Shown piece after piece: positions 1 to 14,000 of a stretch of DNA of 64,000 bases (its first letter is position 1; the number at the start of each line of letters is the position of its first letter). The notes beneath the pieces are model-generated. The model was not told the DNA's origin. It did not search any database and saw nothing but the letters and a program-made list of their open reading frames with translations. This stretch comes from Phoronis australis (taxonomy: Eukaryota > Phoronida > Phoronidae): assembly GCA_002633005.1 (NCBI GenBank), contig NMRA01000331.1, forward strand, positions 225,347 to 289,346, read 5' to 3'. A program made the position numbers and the translations under genes.

Positions 1-829
1 TGACTAATTAAACCAGCAGAAGATTTTTTACACCATAAAGACAAATATTTTAAAATATGGATCGGTTGCTGTGGAAGAATTTAGTCAGGTATTCATCCAA
101 AATTATACATCTTCATACAATAATTATACATCTTTAATACAACAATTATACATCTTTAAACAATAATTATAATCTTTATACAATAATTGGACCTTTGGTG
201 CCGCTTGATACAGTTCTTCAGTAAAAATTCAGGACGAAGTGACATTTACAAAAATGTGATAATTTAATTACTCCAACTTAGGTATCTGGAATTTGCAGAC
301 AAAGGTTTTCCCACAGGAAAAGAACAAGCAAACATCTCTTGTGTAGCTTTGAAATGTGCTGTGGACAGAACATTACATAGGTTGCAGTGTAGGACTTTCC
401 ATTGAAGAAGGTAAAAATTTGTGATCCTGATACATGCGGTGTGTGTTATTCCAAATAAAAGACATTGGAACATATTTTTACGGTTGTTATATCATCAAAG
501 AAAGTGAACTCTGGGAAAAACACTATTCATGACAAAGAAACAAATTGAATGTTGTTTTAAACACCTGTTGCATAGTTGTCAACATTCGATAAGGAAATGA
601 AAAGCAGGATTTCTAGATAAAAAGCGAGACATCTGCGTCCCGATTTTCTTTTTTTAGTCAAACGAGAAAATAGGGCTTTGTCGCGTGGGAAATTAAAATA
701 GTATATTTGAAAACATTTCAATTTCGCCGTTTGCCATAAAGAATAACCAATGCAATTGTCGGGTTTGTTGACTAATTTTGCCGGGAAATCGCTGGTTGTC
801 TGAAATGTAGTTCAAAAGCCTAGCTTGGT
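1..829. other. AT-rich intergenic sequence, no gene seen
   Basis: I see no coding exon, RNA gene or transposon terminus here. Short direct repetitions of the type ataattatacatctt occur near 100-185. Short open frames in this stretch have no recognisable motif. Confidence 0.5.
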
Positions 830-1640
830 GCATTGAAATGCGCCCACGAATGCATCGCAAAAGGTGTGTTTTTAGGGTTGCTCATTTGTGTCATAGAAAT
901 GGCCACTAGATGACACAAAAACAAACAATCCATCTGAAAACGGGAACATGTCATTGCTTCTTTAATAGAAAGCGATACACCAAATTTCATACAAATTTGT
1001 TATGGAACTTTAGAGAAACAAAGGAAAACAGAATAAAATGAAATTGCCAATAGGGAGCACAATGTTCATTGGATCCGCCTGAAAGTCGTCATTGTCTGTT
1101 ATTAGCTTCACATAAATACACTTAAAAATTTTAATAAAGATCTCGCTGTAGGTTTAGGAGATACAGCTATGAGGGCAAAACAAACAAAACTACCACTAGG
1201 TGCCGCCAGGGTAGTCAAAGTCGTCATCATCAACCGTACTCTTCACACTGAGCACATAAATGCCAATTTTCATCCTTAGAATGATTTGGTTCATAGAGAG
1301 GTAGACGCCAAAAAAACAGACCCGAAAACAGCAAAAATGGCCACTAGCTGCCGCAAAGTACCTTGATTCCATCCAAAAACGGGAGGATAGCGTCATCTCA
1401 CCAATAGATGCCCGTATTCAACATTTTATGAAAGTCTGTTGAGGACCTTTGAAGATACAGAGGTAAACGTAAAACTAAAATTGCCACCAGGGGGCATAGC
1501 AGTAGTCAGATCCATCCCAAAATCATCGTCTCACTAATAGATGCCTATATACCAAATTTTATGAAAATACGTTGAGGACCTTTGAAGACATAGAGGTAAA
1601 CGAAAAAAACTAAAACTGCCACTGTTGGCGCATAATAAAA
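830..1640 (+). repeat. Block 1 of the GCCACTAG monomer repeat family
   Basis: The block opens with the family's 5' signature, a gaaatgcgcccacgaatgca-like stretch near 835-855. It then carries cores related to GCCACTAG at about 900, 1191, 1340, 1483 and 1616, and fades out at a ggcgcataataaaaa 3' end near 1627-1640. The approximately 150-bp spacing matches the blocks at 7.2, 30.8, 42.7 and 51.1 kb. The monomers are diverged, so this is an old copy. It is non-coding; short open frames inside it, such as 1196-1396 on the minus strand, come from repeat sequence. Confidence 0.75.
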
Positions 1641-1649
1641 ATGACAAAA

Positions 1650-4236
1650 TGAAAATGAAGCAATGAAATTGGGTTTGATTTGATAACTTACAACACTCGA
1701 TAAAGTCTCGGTCGATCAGACAATCGGAAGTTCAAAGTGCAAACTCTCGCGGCTAGTCTCGGTGTCGAAAGCTCTAACATGGGCGCACCCAGGGAGGCTC
1801 GGGGGGGCTCGGCGAATTGAGCAAAAAGGTCCGCCTCAATGAAACAAAAAGTCCGAGCAAACGACACAAAAGTCCACGGTATTCGGCGCGGAGGCACACC
1901 TCGTAGGCCTGAACCTAGTGGCCCCGTTTTTTTTAGTTCTCGTTGGTTTTTTTCAGTGAAAGGTCCGCATAACGAAAAATTCGAGCCCTCCTGTATTTTA
2001 AGCTGAGTGCGCGCATGTCTAATAATAGAACTCATGCCTACGATGTAAGGTAACAAAGGGAAAGTTGCCGCCAACAGTTAATACACTATGATGAACCAAT
2101 TGAAGAAAATATTATTTCTAAAATGTGTCTACTTTTTTCCGCCATAATCTTAAATATCAAATTAAAAAGAGTAATTAATTAAGTTGCCAAAAAAGTTGTA
2201 ACTACCCCGACAAAGCCGCAGGTCCCCTAACGGCGTCCAGCGAAGCAGGTTTGCAATGTAACGTTTCTTTGAACGCGTGCAAATACCTTCGTGGTCGTCT
2301 AATATGAGAACGAGTTTGATTACAGTAACATAATCAGCTTTGTTTAGTTGTAATAATGCCACGTTTTCGCTTAATTACCACCACGATTTGCACCCGTTAT
2401 CGACTTCTGTCTCAATAGTTGCTTAGACTGGCCGATCGATTGCCCAACTACACGTAGATACACTCATATACATGCACTCAACTCGCCTGTGAGCCTCCGT
2501 CTAACACGATCAACAACATGCGATGTACGCTTGACGACGAGGGATAAAATCTGAAAATAAACTGTTAGAAACTGGACTTGCATTAGACTTGACTAAAGTT
2601 CTGCAAATGTTGTTTAAATTCATTCATCAAAGCACATGGTCGGTGCCTCTCAGCACAATAACGGAACTACAAAAATAACCCAATATAGGTACGCTTACCT
2701 TGTATTACATTTGTATTTCTAAATAAGTGACGCTGCCTAGTAGATAATTGGAGAACCACGTGAGATAAAGTAGTTTCTTTAGATTAAAATCAAGCCAGAA
2801 TTCAATGAAACACAGTTCTGTGAAGCTTCAAAGTACTGAAGACGTTAATTCTTGGAAAAACAAACGAAATAATTCATGTTTTTTCATTTGGTAATGCGCC
2901 ACGATACATTCTTAAGATGCTATAAACCTTAAATGCATCTTACAATCAGGCTCTCTAGTTAATGCATTACCTTAAAGACAAGTTCGACATCAAAGAGACT
3001 TGTGATTCTCTTAAGCATCCTTTACATATTTGTGGGGCAAAAAGTTAAGTGGAGCCGAGACTTTAGTTTTTCTGATATACGGTGTTATTGTCGTTTTAGT
3101 GTAAATTTATCACGGAATTGATGTGCTCTGCGAGTTATTTTCATCACATTGTTCCTAAAGTAGCAATAACCATGACTGCTTTTCATTGATTTGTTTGTTT
3201 TTTATTCTGTCATGCGACTGTTTCTCATGCAAATTTAAGTTATCACTTGCTTTTTGACAGGATAATCATTTTCCTTTGTCTTGGACAATCTTTAAAGATC
3301 ATAAAAGTTTTCTTTAAAATGCTTTGTTCAACTTCAAATGATTTTCCACAACTCAACGAAACGCTCGTAATTTGAATTCGCTTGTCCGAAAACACTGTCG
3401 AACGATAATAAAGGACAAGAGCATCCTCTCAACCAGAATGACTTCTATTTTTAGTCTGCAGAGTACGTTTCCTGACAAAAATATATTTATGTCTGTGACC
3501 AACGCACTGGTTCTTTATTTGAATCCTACCAGCTAAGAAATGATATTGGCGTATAGCGCTTCCTGTGAATACTAAACACTCCTTTGTGCAAAACTTTATT
3601 CCAAGTACTCGGTTACAGTTTTAATTGCTCTCTATCAAAATCTCAACTTTCATCGTAACGTATTTCTAACGACGATGACTTCTGTTTTCACGAACGTATA
3701 CATATTCTGTTTTCACGAACCTACACATAAGAACAGTCCAATATAACCGCAAACCGATGGTCGTTTTCAATTACGTCCTTAACAAACTAGGACCACAAAA
3801 AGGAAAGAACTACTTCCTGTACATCAATCGCATTGGCCTTGAAAACGACTCTCTCTTTAGGACGCGTACCTTCACGTCTTCATATAAGCTTTATTATGTT
3901 AAATACTTCCCTTCAATTTGCAATAATTAAGTAGCACTCGATACGAACACGTTATTAATTCCTGAATAAGCTTTGTTCTCATCTCCCCAGGCTGCATAAT
4001 ATACGAGTTAAGATTTTGCCCGCTAACGTCAAGAGTGTTATTCTTCGATTGTTAGCGCCGCTATACTTACTATCAACCTCAAAAATAGAAAAGGTCGTGG
4101 AAACGGTATTCACCCGAAATAAATCGTCCACGAAATAAGGGAAGTTGATGCATACCCGAACCCTTCAGCACGACATTCCTTCACCGTCTGAAGGTCTAAC
4201 CACCTCCACATGAGCCATGGCCGCTTCCCCCTCACT
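1650..4236. other. Intergenic sequence without recognised gene
   Basis: I can support no exon, RNA gene or transposon end. A minus-strand open frame at 1688-2074 is GC-biased by a G-rich stretch (1780-1820) and shows no domain. The stretch 2100-4200 is plain AT-rich sequence. Confidence 0.45.
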
Positions 4237-4490
4237 AAGGCGGCGGATTTAGGGGGGGCAAGGAGGCCATGGCCCCCCTAAAATTCTCCCAGATACCATT
4301 TGACAGTTAGGGGCGCGAATTGCTGACTAGCATATGCGCGCATCCAGGGGGCCTCGGGGGACGAATGCAAATGCATAGGCCTTGAACAAACCCCGTTTAC
4401 CTTTTTTTAGTAATGAGGTCGCATGTGGCGAAATTCTGGTTATTCCTGTGCCCTGGACCCCCCTAACTCAAAATCCTGGATCCGCCCCTG
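4237..4490. mobile_element. hAT-like MITE (about 254 bp)
   Basis: The left end reads GGCGGCGGATTTAGGGGGG and the right end is its imperfect inverse, ending ATCCTGGATCCGCCCCTG. These match the widespread 'cagggGCGGATCCAGG' type of hAT terminal repeat. The flanks ctcact (4231-4236) and cacccact (4491-4498) could be a decayed 8-bp target duplication. No transposase is present, so this is a non-autonomous copy. Assignment to hAT rests on the terminus type and the duplication length. Confidence 0.6.
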
Positions 4491-5865
4491 CACCCACTGT
4501 TAGAATTTGCTATTTATTTCTGTCTCTAGATCTATTTTTTCCAGATAGTCATGTAGATGATCAAAATGGCCATTTCTTTTATTATTCTACCTTTCTCTTC
4601 CGGTAAAAATGCTAATATTTTGTTTGTAATTTACTGTACTTGTTTTCATTAAAGTTTAATATTCGACAACATCTGCATTTACGAAGTTGTCTCAAGTGTA
4701 TGCGTTGTTTTACGGTAGCAACTGAGCCTCCTGAAGACCAGTGCTTTTAGAAGTCATACACCTGGTCTTAGCTAAGACGGTCCTAACTTCAACTCTTGCT
4801 GGCACACCTTTCATGAAGTGGTATATATGAAGACGTTATGAAGAACGGTTACGTTTACGCCAGTTGCAGTTTTGCCCTCGCTTTACCAATAACGTGTCTG
4901 CTACCGTCTTAAAGGGACACTATCGCATTTTTGAGATTGTTGTCGGAAGCGATAGTCTTCTTGAAGTGATTAGCTTTGACCGAAACTACAAAATGACAAA
5001 ATTCATTGTGTTTCGTGGTTGAAATCAAAGTCGGTGACTTTACCTCTTTAAAGAGATATTGAACGCGAAAGCTCGTCAAAAATATCTTTCAAACAACTCC
5101 TTACGAAAGTGCCGTCTCTCAACGTCTTCTACAGAGTTTTTCGCTTTACCCTGTGAGGGAATTTCAAGAAAAAATCACAAAATTCACGATTTTTGAAATA
5201 AGCGCGATGCAAAAACTCTGTACTCACCACAGAGTTCAAAATCTACCTTCCACTTATGACAAATGCGCGCGTACGCTCACACACAAACAGCTCACTGACG
5301 AGATGGATATTTTAAACGGCATATTATCATGTGTGGTCGCACTTCAAATCTGAGGTCGACAGCACAGTACGAGGCAAGATAATGATACAAGCGACATCCC
5401 ATAAAAATTCTACGTGCATTTTATATTACATTTGAATACTACGATACCTTTATAACTAATTTCAAACACTTAGGACTTACATCAATTCCCTCTTAATCGA
5501 GTTGGCTGTTAATTGAATTCACCATCGTTTTATTAACATCGAAGGTCAAAGGTCACATTTTCCATATAAGGAAAATATGCTACGCCAATATCTTGTCATA
5601 CCAAATAAGGCGAAGTGCTTTTCATTGCGGGAAGAAATCGACTAAGTGACGAACAGTTGACTGATCGTTTTTTTTTGAACATCGAGACTAAAAGAAAAAT
5701 GCTTTGATATCAAGAGAAATTCAAAATGTTTACGAATGAACCGTAAAAATATCTGTTGAACAGTTTGAACTCTGTTTCAGTGGCAGAGAACCACTTTGAA
5801 TTGTCAAATTGGTCTGTTTTTCGCGTTACATGCCTCTTTGAAATACCGTGACATCTAGCGATCGA

Positions 5866-5935
5866 GTGTGGTTTAGCTCCACTATCAAAGCATTAAACTG
5901 CGAGCGCGAGCATTGCAGGTTCGATTCCGTGCTGA
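5866..5935 (+). other. tRNA-like remnant, possibly a SINE head
   Basis: GGTTTAGCTCCACTATC resembles an A box, and GGTTCGATTCC about 45 bp downstream is a near-perfect B box, at the spacing of a tRNA or tRNA-derived SINE promoter. The acceptor and T arms do not pair convincingly, so a working tRNA is unlikely. Confidence 0.3.
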
Positions 5936-6225
5936 GACTGATCTCAGAAAATCATTTTTCTGATCGATAATATCTCTTTAATTACGACCAGTCATACGAC
6001 CTTTAATAAAACAGAGCCTGGTCCCCTGTCCACGAAAAATGACCAAACGCTTAATTATGTTTTAAGCTCTAACTTTGCTATTTTTTCCAATGTAATTGTG
6101 AGAGAATCGCATATTAGCAATAAGCTGTACAAATTATTTGAGTAATTACCAATTAAGGGTATATTTTCAAACACTTTGCACTTTGCGGTAGTGAGACTGA
6201 GTTGTGAGTAGTGAAAGTCTAGTAT

Positions 6226-6278
6226 AATAATAGTAATAATAATAATGAAAATTATAATGATAATGATAATAATTATCT
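6226..6278. repeat. AAT/ATG-rich microsatellite
   Basis: Imperfect trinucleotide runs (aataataataat followed by atgataatgataat). Ordinary simple-sequence DNA. Confidence 0.7.
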
Positions 6279-6629
6279 AATTACATTTATGTCTTTTTTC
6301 AACAATGTACATTCATGTTAAAACAGAATCGGTGTACTGCCAGACACGAGACTAAACATTATTCAAAAAATACAATAATTACAATTACTATGGATTCACT
6401 TTCATTACCCTTTTCCTCTAAGAAGCAGGTCCAAGCAACCAATCGCAAATCCTTTTCATTGTCAATATGATAGACATCAAAGAGAACAAAATTTCCTCAT
6501 CATTAAAAGAAAGTTGGCGTCCAGTTCCTTAATCAAATCTGATCTAAGGTTAAGGTAAATGGGCATTGTATCAAAACAACTTTTGTCGTCGATAACCCAA
6601 CACTGGCATTGGTTACACATTCTATTCTC

Positions 6630-6767
6630 GTACCTCACACTGCAATACCTACCTAGCTCAACATGAATGGGGACAGTACCTCACACCGCAATACCTACCT
6701 AGGTCAACATGAATGGGGACAGTACCTCACACCGCAATACCTACCTAGCTCAACATGAATGGGGACA
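6630..6767. repeat. 46-bp minisatellite, 3 copies
   Basis: Three head-to-tail 46-bp units start at 6630, 6676 and 6722, each opening GTACCTCACAC and ending ATGAATGGGGACA. They differ at one or two positions (tgc/cgc, agc/agg), and a partial GTACCT follows. The near-identity implies recent expansion. Confidence 0.9.
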
Positions 6768-7149
6768 GTACCTGACCTGAAAGCTGCCACAACCTGTGCC
6801 TCCCTTCGACCCAGAATAGACTTATAATTTCTGTACATTCTAAGTTTGTTTCCTGGCCTTGATCTATGACCCTGCTAATATCTAACCACGCTCAACCACT
6901 GCAAATGCTCATTGTCAAAAACTGCTATCATCTGATTACCCTGCACTGACTCCAGTTTGCTGGTGTTCTTATATTAAATAAACCGCTCATCATTTGCATG
7001 GCACCAGTTTCAAAATTCAATGACAATTTATAGTTCCACTCAACAATGTCCCTTGGCAATCTGAATTTTGAGCAATCTAATTTAAGCTTCTTGAGGCATG
7101 CACTTATTTAATGTTTTTCTCCAACAAAAATGGCCAGAAATGTAAGTAA

Positions 7150-8810
7150 AGATACAAGAGCAACGCGGAGCGTTGGAATGCGCCCACAATGCATCGCAAA
7201 CCGTGTGCTTCTAGTTATTTATTTGTATCGTAAAAATTGCCACTAGATGGCGCAAAACGTCTAATACATCTGAAAACGGAACACGCCATCGCTTCTATTT
7301 GCCAAATTTCATAAAAATTTGTCAAGGAACTTCAGAGAAACAAAGGAAAACGGAAAAAATGAAATGAAATTGCCGCCTGAAAGCTGTCGCCGTCTATTGC
7401 TAGCTTCATATAAATACACTTACTAATTTTAATAAAGATCCTGCAGTGGGTTAAGGAAATACAGCTATGGGCGCAAAACAAAATAACCACTAGGATGCAC
7501 CACAGTATTCGAAGGCGTCATCGTCAACCGTCCTCACAAACTGAGAACAATAGGCGCCAATTTTCAAAATCATCCTTAGAATGGTTTTGGTTGATAGAGA
7601 GGTAGATGCCAAAAAACAGACTCGAAAACGGCCACTTGGTGGCACAAAATACCTCGAATCCGTACGAAAACGGCAGGATAGGGTCACCTCACCAATAGAT
7701 GCCTATATTCTAAATTTTATGAAGCTCCATTGCCGAGGACCTTTGAATATACAGAGGTAAATGAAAAAAACTAAAATTGACACTAGGGGGCACACTGGAA
7801 GTCGGATTCATGCGAAAGTCGTCGTCGACTGTTGTCAACATCACGTAAATAAACTTGCAAACGGTTCAAGGAGATACAGCCATGGGCTCGAAAAAGCAAA
7901 ACTGCCACTAGAAGGTACCATAGTAGTCGAGTCGTCTGAAAACCATCGTCAACCATCCCCTTCATAGTAAGAAAATATATGCTAATTTTCACAATCATCC
8001 TTACAATGGTTTGGTTGATAGAGGGGTGGACTCGAAAACAGTAAAAATGGCCACTAGGTGGCGCAAAATACCTCGAATCCATCCTAAAACGGAAGGATAG
8101 CGTCATCTCACTAATAGATGCTCATCTGCCAAGTTTTGTGAAAACCTGATACAGAGTTAAACGTAAAAAACTAAAATTGCCACTAGGGGGTGCAACCGTA
8201 GGTAGTCTGATCCATGGGAAAGTCGTCGTTTGTTGTCAACATCATATAAATATACTTGCTACATTTAGTAAAATATTCGGCAAACTGTTTAGCAGATACA
8301 GCTATGGGCCCAAAAAAACAAAACTGCCACTAGGAGGCGCCACAGTAGTCGAAGTTGTCAGAAAATCGTCGGCCGCCCTCTTCACAGTACGAACATATAT
8401 GCTAATTTTCAAAATCATACCCAGAGCGGTTTGGTTGATAGAAGGGCGGACGCCAAAAAACAGACTCGAAAACAGTAAAAATGGTCACTAAGTGGAGCAA
8501 AGTACCTCGAATCCGTCCGAAAACGTAAGGATGGCATCATCTCACTAATAGATGTCTAACTGCCAAATTTTATGAAAATCCGTTGAGGACCTCCAAAGAT
8601 GCATAGGTAAGCGTAACAAACTAAAATTGTTACTAGGGGGCACACCGGTAGTCAGAGAGGTCCAAAATTCATTGACATCCGTCGTCAGCTTGATAGAAAC
8701 ACAAATGCCAAATTTCAACAACATCGTGTGAGTGGCTTAGGAAATACAGTTGCGGACGCCGGACGACAGACGCTCGGACGCCCAGACATAAAAATATTGA
8801 ATAAACTTGC
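7150..8810 (+). repeat. Block 2 of the GCCACTAG monomer repeat family
   Basis: It starts with the family 5' end (acaagagcaacgcggagcgt at about 7158, then tggaatgcgcccac) and ends near 8800 with the GGACGCCGGACG-type 3' region. Cores lie at 7239 (GCCACTAGATGGCGC), 7630, 7781, 7902, 8050 (GCCACTAGGTGGCGC), 8179 and 8326 (GCCACTAGGAGGCGCC), with decayed ones near 8480 and 8630. Spacing is mostly 120-160 bp. Between cores the order is conserved: a TCGAATCCGTC-like box, a GTCATC box, a CCAAATTTCATGAAAATCCGT box and a GAAGATACAGAGGTAAACG box. Confidence 0.85.
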
Positions 8811-9940
8811 GGGCCAGTAACCTTTTTCGGGCTTGAAAAACCTTGTCTTATGAGTCTTGGTGATCATTGTTCTCCAAGCTGGAACGAACTCTCATTTCGG
8901 CAATATAATTATATATATAACAACCTTGGAATCCGGGTAACATGGCAACAGTGGTACAACGTATTAAATTATAATACTTTTTATTTTATCATGTAAATTC
9001 ATATTAGGATGTCAAAGTTTGATCTTAATTATTCACCTGGTAGATTCAAAACGATTACGATACAAAGGGACAGTTTCGCGTGCACAAGTTTAGAAAAAAC
9101 ATTTTTTGCAATGCTCATACCTAACGTGATTATATTTTACATAAGCAAAAAATTCAACATCCTATGACAACCATTTTTTAAACAACAAAGTTTTCAGAGT
9201 ACGTTTACTTTCCCAGAAAGTACTTAACCAGTAATTGTTTAGTATGACTTGATGCTTGAATGATATCGACCAGCTTGAACAATGAAGACGAGCTTTCCAG
9301 CTTGAAAAAGACCACTGAGTAAGGATTATACAAACAGGTCGAATTTAGTGTCGTATGTTAATGAGCCATCACCAAAACCGAATTACACTAAAACATCGCC
9401 TTATGACCGATTCATCCATGTTTCCTGTCAGAGTGCATTGGGCGCTGTCTTAGTACCATGACAAATCTCTGAGCTATGTGGTATACTGCACTAACATAAC
9501 TGAAATCCAAAAGTCCCTATATAGGACAGGCATAATCCAAAAACAGTTGAACCAAAGCATCGAACAGTGTAGTGAATACCTTGCATAGTAAACCACCTCA
9601 AAGTTTATTATTATCAATTCGTAGGCCTAGAGCCCTGTTAGCTTACTGAGCAAAAGCCTGAGACATAATATTCCAAAAACCCATATGCGAAGATACCCNC
9701 CCCCCCCCCCCGTCCTACACTGATCTTTCTCATCAATTGACAAGTTACTACGTCTGAATACACTATGTGTACGAGGAATACTTAGTTTCATGGGCGGCGC
9801 CACTGAAAAAAGTGGGAGGTTATACCCCTCCAGCCCCCCCCCCGTGGTGCACCGCCCATAGACCATGTTCGGCGCAGCACTGAAAAAAGTGGAGCTATAG
9901 CCCCCTGCCCAGTCCCCTATGGTGCGATGCCCCTGAGTTT
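8811..9940. other. Intergenic sequence with a C-run and an ambiguous base
   Basis: No gene is recognised. A homopolymer C run at 9697-9711 contains a single N at 9699. G/C-rich segments near 9790-9930 (gggcggcgccactg, ggtgcaccgcccat) look like decayed transposon ends, but no clean inverted pair could be drawn. Confidence 0.4.
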
Positions 9941-9949
9941 ATTATTCTG

Positions 9950-10335
9950 AAATGCACAATATTTATTTTCTCAATATCCACATTAAGTCTCATCTTCAAT
10001 TCATTCACATCATTGACTATCAGCATACATAAGGGTATGAATTCTATTGTTATTTACTGTAACAACACATTGCGACCACTTAATATCGTCTACCAAGTCA
10101 TTGACAAAACTATAAAACAAGATTGGAGACAAAATACAGCCCTGTGTGACTCCTCTAGTATCAAATTTAGGAGTTATGTGCGGAGTACAATCTTGAAATC
10201 TTACACAGCCAGATACATTGTCATGTAAAGATTTCAATGCATACAACATACTTCTTCCGACCCCCACGTTGCTCAGCTTAAACCACAAACTTTCCCTGTC
10301 TTCTTTAGGCCAAAAACATAAACAAGGACTACCTT
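9950..10335 (-). mobile_element. Non-LTR retrotransposon reverse-transcriptase fragment
   Basis: On the minus strand, 10288-10010 reads as the palm region of a LINE reverse transcriptase. LWFKLSNVGVG is followed by a helix (LYALKSLHDNVSGCVRF), then GVTQGCILSPILF, a V-N-D-L motif, and finally LMYAD, where the catalytic YADD is broken (YADS then stop). Upstream, 10335-10290 continues the domain in another frame (frameshift). Downstream, 10000-9950 gives LNVDIEKINIVHF, the segment normally after the YADD hairpin, so the interval between is deleted. It is a dead, 5'- and 3'-truncated copy. Confidence 0.85.
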
Positions 10336-11011
10336 GTTTGTATTTATTTCAATTATGGAAGTCGGATAACGAATATAATACAGACAATTTCGAGACTGTC
10401 TGAATTATTTTGCACTTCTCAGATCATTTTTTCTCTTTCAGTCAAGAGCCTTCACCTGTCAAAATGTAACTGTAAACTTAACAAACAAAACTTATTGGGC
10501 TTTCTTATTTACTTTCTTCCCCTGTCGTAATAGGATTGATCATTCCTAACATCCAGTCTTTGGGCTCAACCTCCAAATTAATTGATGTGGGGCCCTAGAA
10601 ACATGACGAAATAGGGCTAGCAAAATTCAGATGGAGGACTGAAACATTTGTTCTTATGATTATTTTGCTTCAAACATCACTTTTGGAGATTCAAAAAAAG
10701 ACAAGAAATTTCGTATCTTCAAGTCATGAACTTTTGCTGTCCTCTCACGGTGTACAAGCCAGATTTTTTTCGTTTTTCCACAATTTACTTTTTAAACGAC
10801 TGCAAAATTATTTGAACACTACAGTACGATAGAATAGGTTTTTCATTGTTCATGACGATGCTGAACACACAATAAGAACATTTGTTGCCGCTTTTTCCGC
10901 ATCATGTTTGGTTATTAAGATTGTGTAGGACTCTAGAAAAATGTCAAAATCTTGCGCAGCAAATTAAGTAAGTGGTGAAATATATTCTTCAATGTTAACG
11001 GAAGTCATGTC

Positions 11012-11088
11012 AAAAATATATGTAAGCTCTTTTACTAGGAGACGTTCGAACTCGTCCCCTAGTACGTGATATTACATATATTTTTAAC
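11012..11088. repeat. Imperfect inverted repeat (hairpin) of about 77 bp
   Basis: The arms AAAAATATATGTAA ... TACTAGGAGACG and CGTCCCCTAGTA ... TTACATATATTTTT face each other around a short TTCGAAC centre. It could be a tiny MITE or a foldback remnant; no coding content. Confidence 0.6.
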
Positions 11089-14000
11089 AACTGACCCACA
11101 TTTTTTTGGTGCCGCGGAATGTTGGACATCGGGCCCGACTGCTCCCACCGCGGTGGGTTCGTGACTTGTCGAGTGACAGTGACTCTCGCTACTTCGGACA
11201 GGAGTCCTTAAAGGTTAACGTTAATGATCCTTCTGCACGTTCACTTATGGAAACCTTTTTACGATTTTTACTTCCTTTAGACGATCAAGTTTGAGCAGCT
11301 TCTCTGAATTAAGTAAATAAGTAAGTGCTCAACACTAAAGTCATCCTTGAGTTAGACGGCCGTGACATCAAAAGCCTCTGTCACAAACAAGTTCTAATGT
11401 TCTTGTGAATCTACGCATGCGAGAACGAGAAATTACGAGAAGGGTAGTCCACTGAAACAATGTTGATCAATCTTCATGAAGTCAAGACATCTCCAAACTA
11501 CAGATCTCAAATTCTGATAAAGAACATAGCGACCTTGGTAAAGGGAAAAGCGTGATCAATTCATTCACAACATCAGCGTTATATAATAATGCAATCTCAA
11601 TAAAACAGGGATTACAAATCGACCATAGGGCTTTTGTGTTCTCATAAGTGTGACCTTTCGTTTGGCTGAGGAAAATCAGCGATGCTCGTTTAGCGAATTG
11701 GCAGCTGAATTTCGAAGCCATAAGATTTTGCATGTAGATCTGAAAATGCACCGAGAGGAAAATATAAATAGGAATCGTACTCCATTTCGTAAGTTTTGGA
11801 CATTGATTTCTGGAAATGATTTGTAGTAACCGATATCAAAGAATAAATAAATCATGGCGTTGATGTAGCATAAGTCTTCTAGTTGGTCACATCTTAATGC
11901 TAGTCCGTTTTGCTTAGCTGTTTTCTCAAGGATAAATCGTTGCATCTGTCCGGAATAACTTGCGTCATGCCCTACATTGTTCCCTGCTTTTCAGAATCAT
12001 TTAGGTGAAAACTCTATTAAGATCATGTAGGAACCTAGAAAAATGACAAAAAAATGACTAAACTCGGGGCATCATATCTCAGAAATGATTGGTTGGATTC
12101 ATATGAAATTTTCAGATATTACAACTTATGCACTGTTTCCTAAATATCTCTTACGAATTTTTTTAAATGTTCAACTTTTGAATAAGGGGGAATCAAAAAT
12201 AGGACTAGAACTTTCGTATAAAGAAAACCCAGGTGTTGCAGAAAACTGTGAGGGTTTTTGAGATCTCATCTTGAACATTTATATCAAACGAAATTGGTCA
12301 CGTTATGGATACTGTTGTTTTGATATCAATGTGCCTTTCCTTTTCGTTAAATGTTACTAAAAAGACATGGTCACGTGACCTGCTTAATGGCAGATTGGGA
12401 AAAAGTCAAAAGCCAAATTCTAAAAGCTTTCTACTTTCAGAAATTTATACTTTTTATGAATTGAAATCTATAGTTGTTGTACATAACTGGCTAAATACAG
12501 ACTTGTCGGTTAGTTCCTACACATAATTTAACTCGCTACTCTGTGACCTCTTAATTATAAACGATGTCCATCTGTTACGTATTATGATAAAAACGATGTT
12601 TTTATCTCCGAACAGACCACACAAAGCATTGGCAGTGGGAAAAGGCCAACAACTTTGAAATGATCGACCAAATTTCCAAGATTGGGATTCTTTGTATGAA
12701 TCACAGTTGACATATAAAATCGTCTTGATGATGTCAGTTGCAGCATTATTAAAGACAATTTCGAGACTAATTTGGCGGCTGAGTTGATCAGCTTGTTTGA
12801 CGATTTTCTTTTTTTAACTGTAAGCAGGGAGGAAATGTCCCTTTAAGTCAATTTTAACGCAAACAAGTTCAGTGAACACAGTTTCTCAAATGCTCTTAAA
12901 TATGAAAAGTTTCCTATAAAATTAACAGGATTTAACACAGAGTGTTAAGATTAATATTTCAATTTTAGGTGGTGTTCCACGATGTGGCCATTGAAGGGCG
13001 CTGACCCTTACTTGGAAAAATGACTGGTAAAAACCATTAATACATATTTTGCACAGGACTGTTCCTATGCTTTGTGATATTTTTTGACGTTTTGTAAAGG
13101 GGTAACAAGGAAAAGGTATTTTAAAAGCATGTTGAGACATTTGAGTTTTTCCTTTAAGTTAGTAAAATGCACTAGATTGACAACTTGTGATGAGTTTGGG
13201 TGACAGTGACAAACTAACCTTCGTGTAGAAATCAAGCAAGTCCTGTGTTCATGTTGTTTAGAATTCGTCTTCGTGGGCATAAAAACAACCCAACACGTAT
13301 GACACCAGACTGTGCTAAGTAGTTTATGGTCAGTGTATATTTAAGTCATGGCTTACTTAGGAACTTTTTATTTCACAAGCTTCTAGTTTCAGAATCTGAA
13401 GTCGGCATCGGAAAACTTGTGGGGACCATTCCGAAAATTGTTGACCACTGGCACATCGTAGGATCTATTAGGGATATTTGAGTCTGGAATAGAGGGATTT
13501 CAGCATAAGATCATAATGCTGTCGAGAATAGGGTCCTCTAGTATAGGAATCTAGGTGATCCTCGTGGTGTTCCTACTTAGCAGTAACTATCTTCGTACAT
13601 AAATGTTCTCATAGTTGCAACATTCACGTATTCAAAATAGGTTTCCGGGGTACTAAATAACGAATTTAGTTGTAACTTTGTAGACGCTAGATCTCCTGTT
13701 GGCCAGTCGCTTTGGCTTGCGGAGATTTTACAAGATACACAGCGATATGTTTGTTGGGACCTAACATTCGGTTGAGACTTCCGTCGATGTATCCTAGTGT
13801 TTGGAAAGACTTATAAATAGATAGAATCTCGTGCAAGGCAAATTTCTGTAGCGAGTCTAAGTTGCGAGCAACGGCTTAGTCCCGATGATCGACTTAGTCT
13901 TAGACGTACGGCAACAGCTGAGTGAACTACACGTCAGTTGTTGCCTTCACAGGCATTTAGCGAACACAGTATTTGCTTTATTATGTGGGGACTCATTAGC

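Noticed and set aside
1688-2074. 128-codon minus-strand protein
   Set aside because: No motif; open because of a G-rich low-complexity stretch.
5866-5935. Functional tRNA gene
   Set aside because: A- and B-box words are present, but the arms do not pair; kept only as a tRNA-like remnant.
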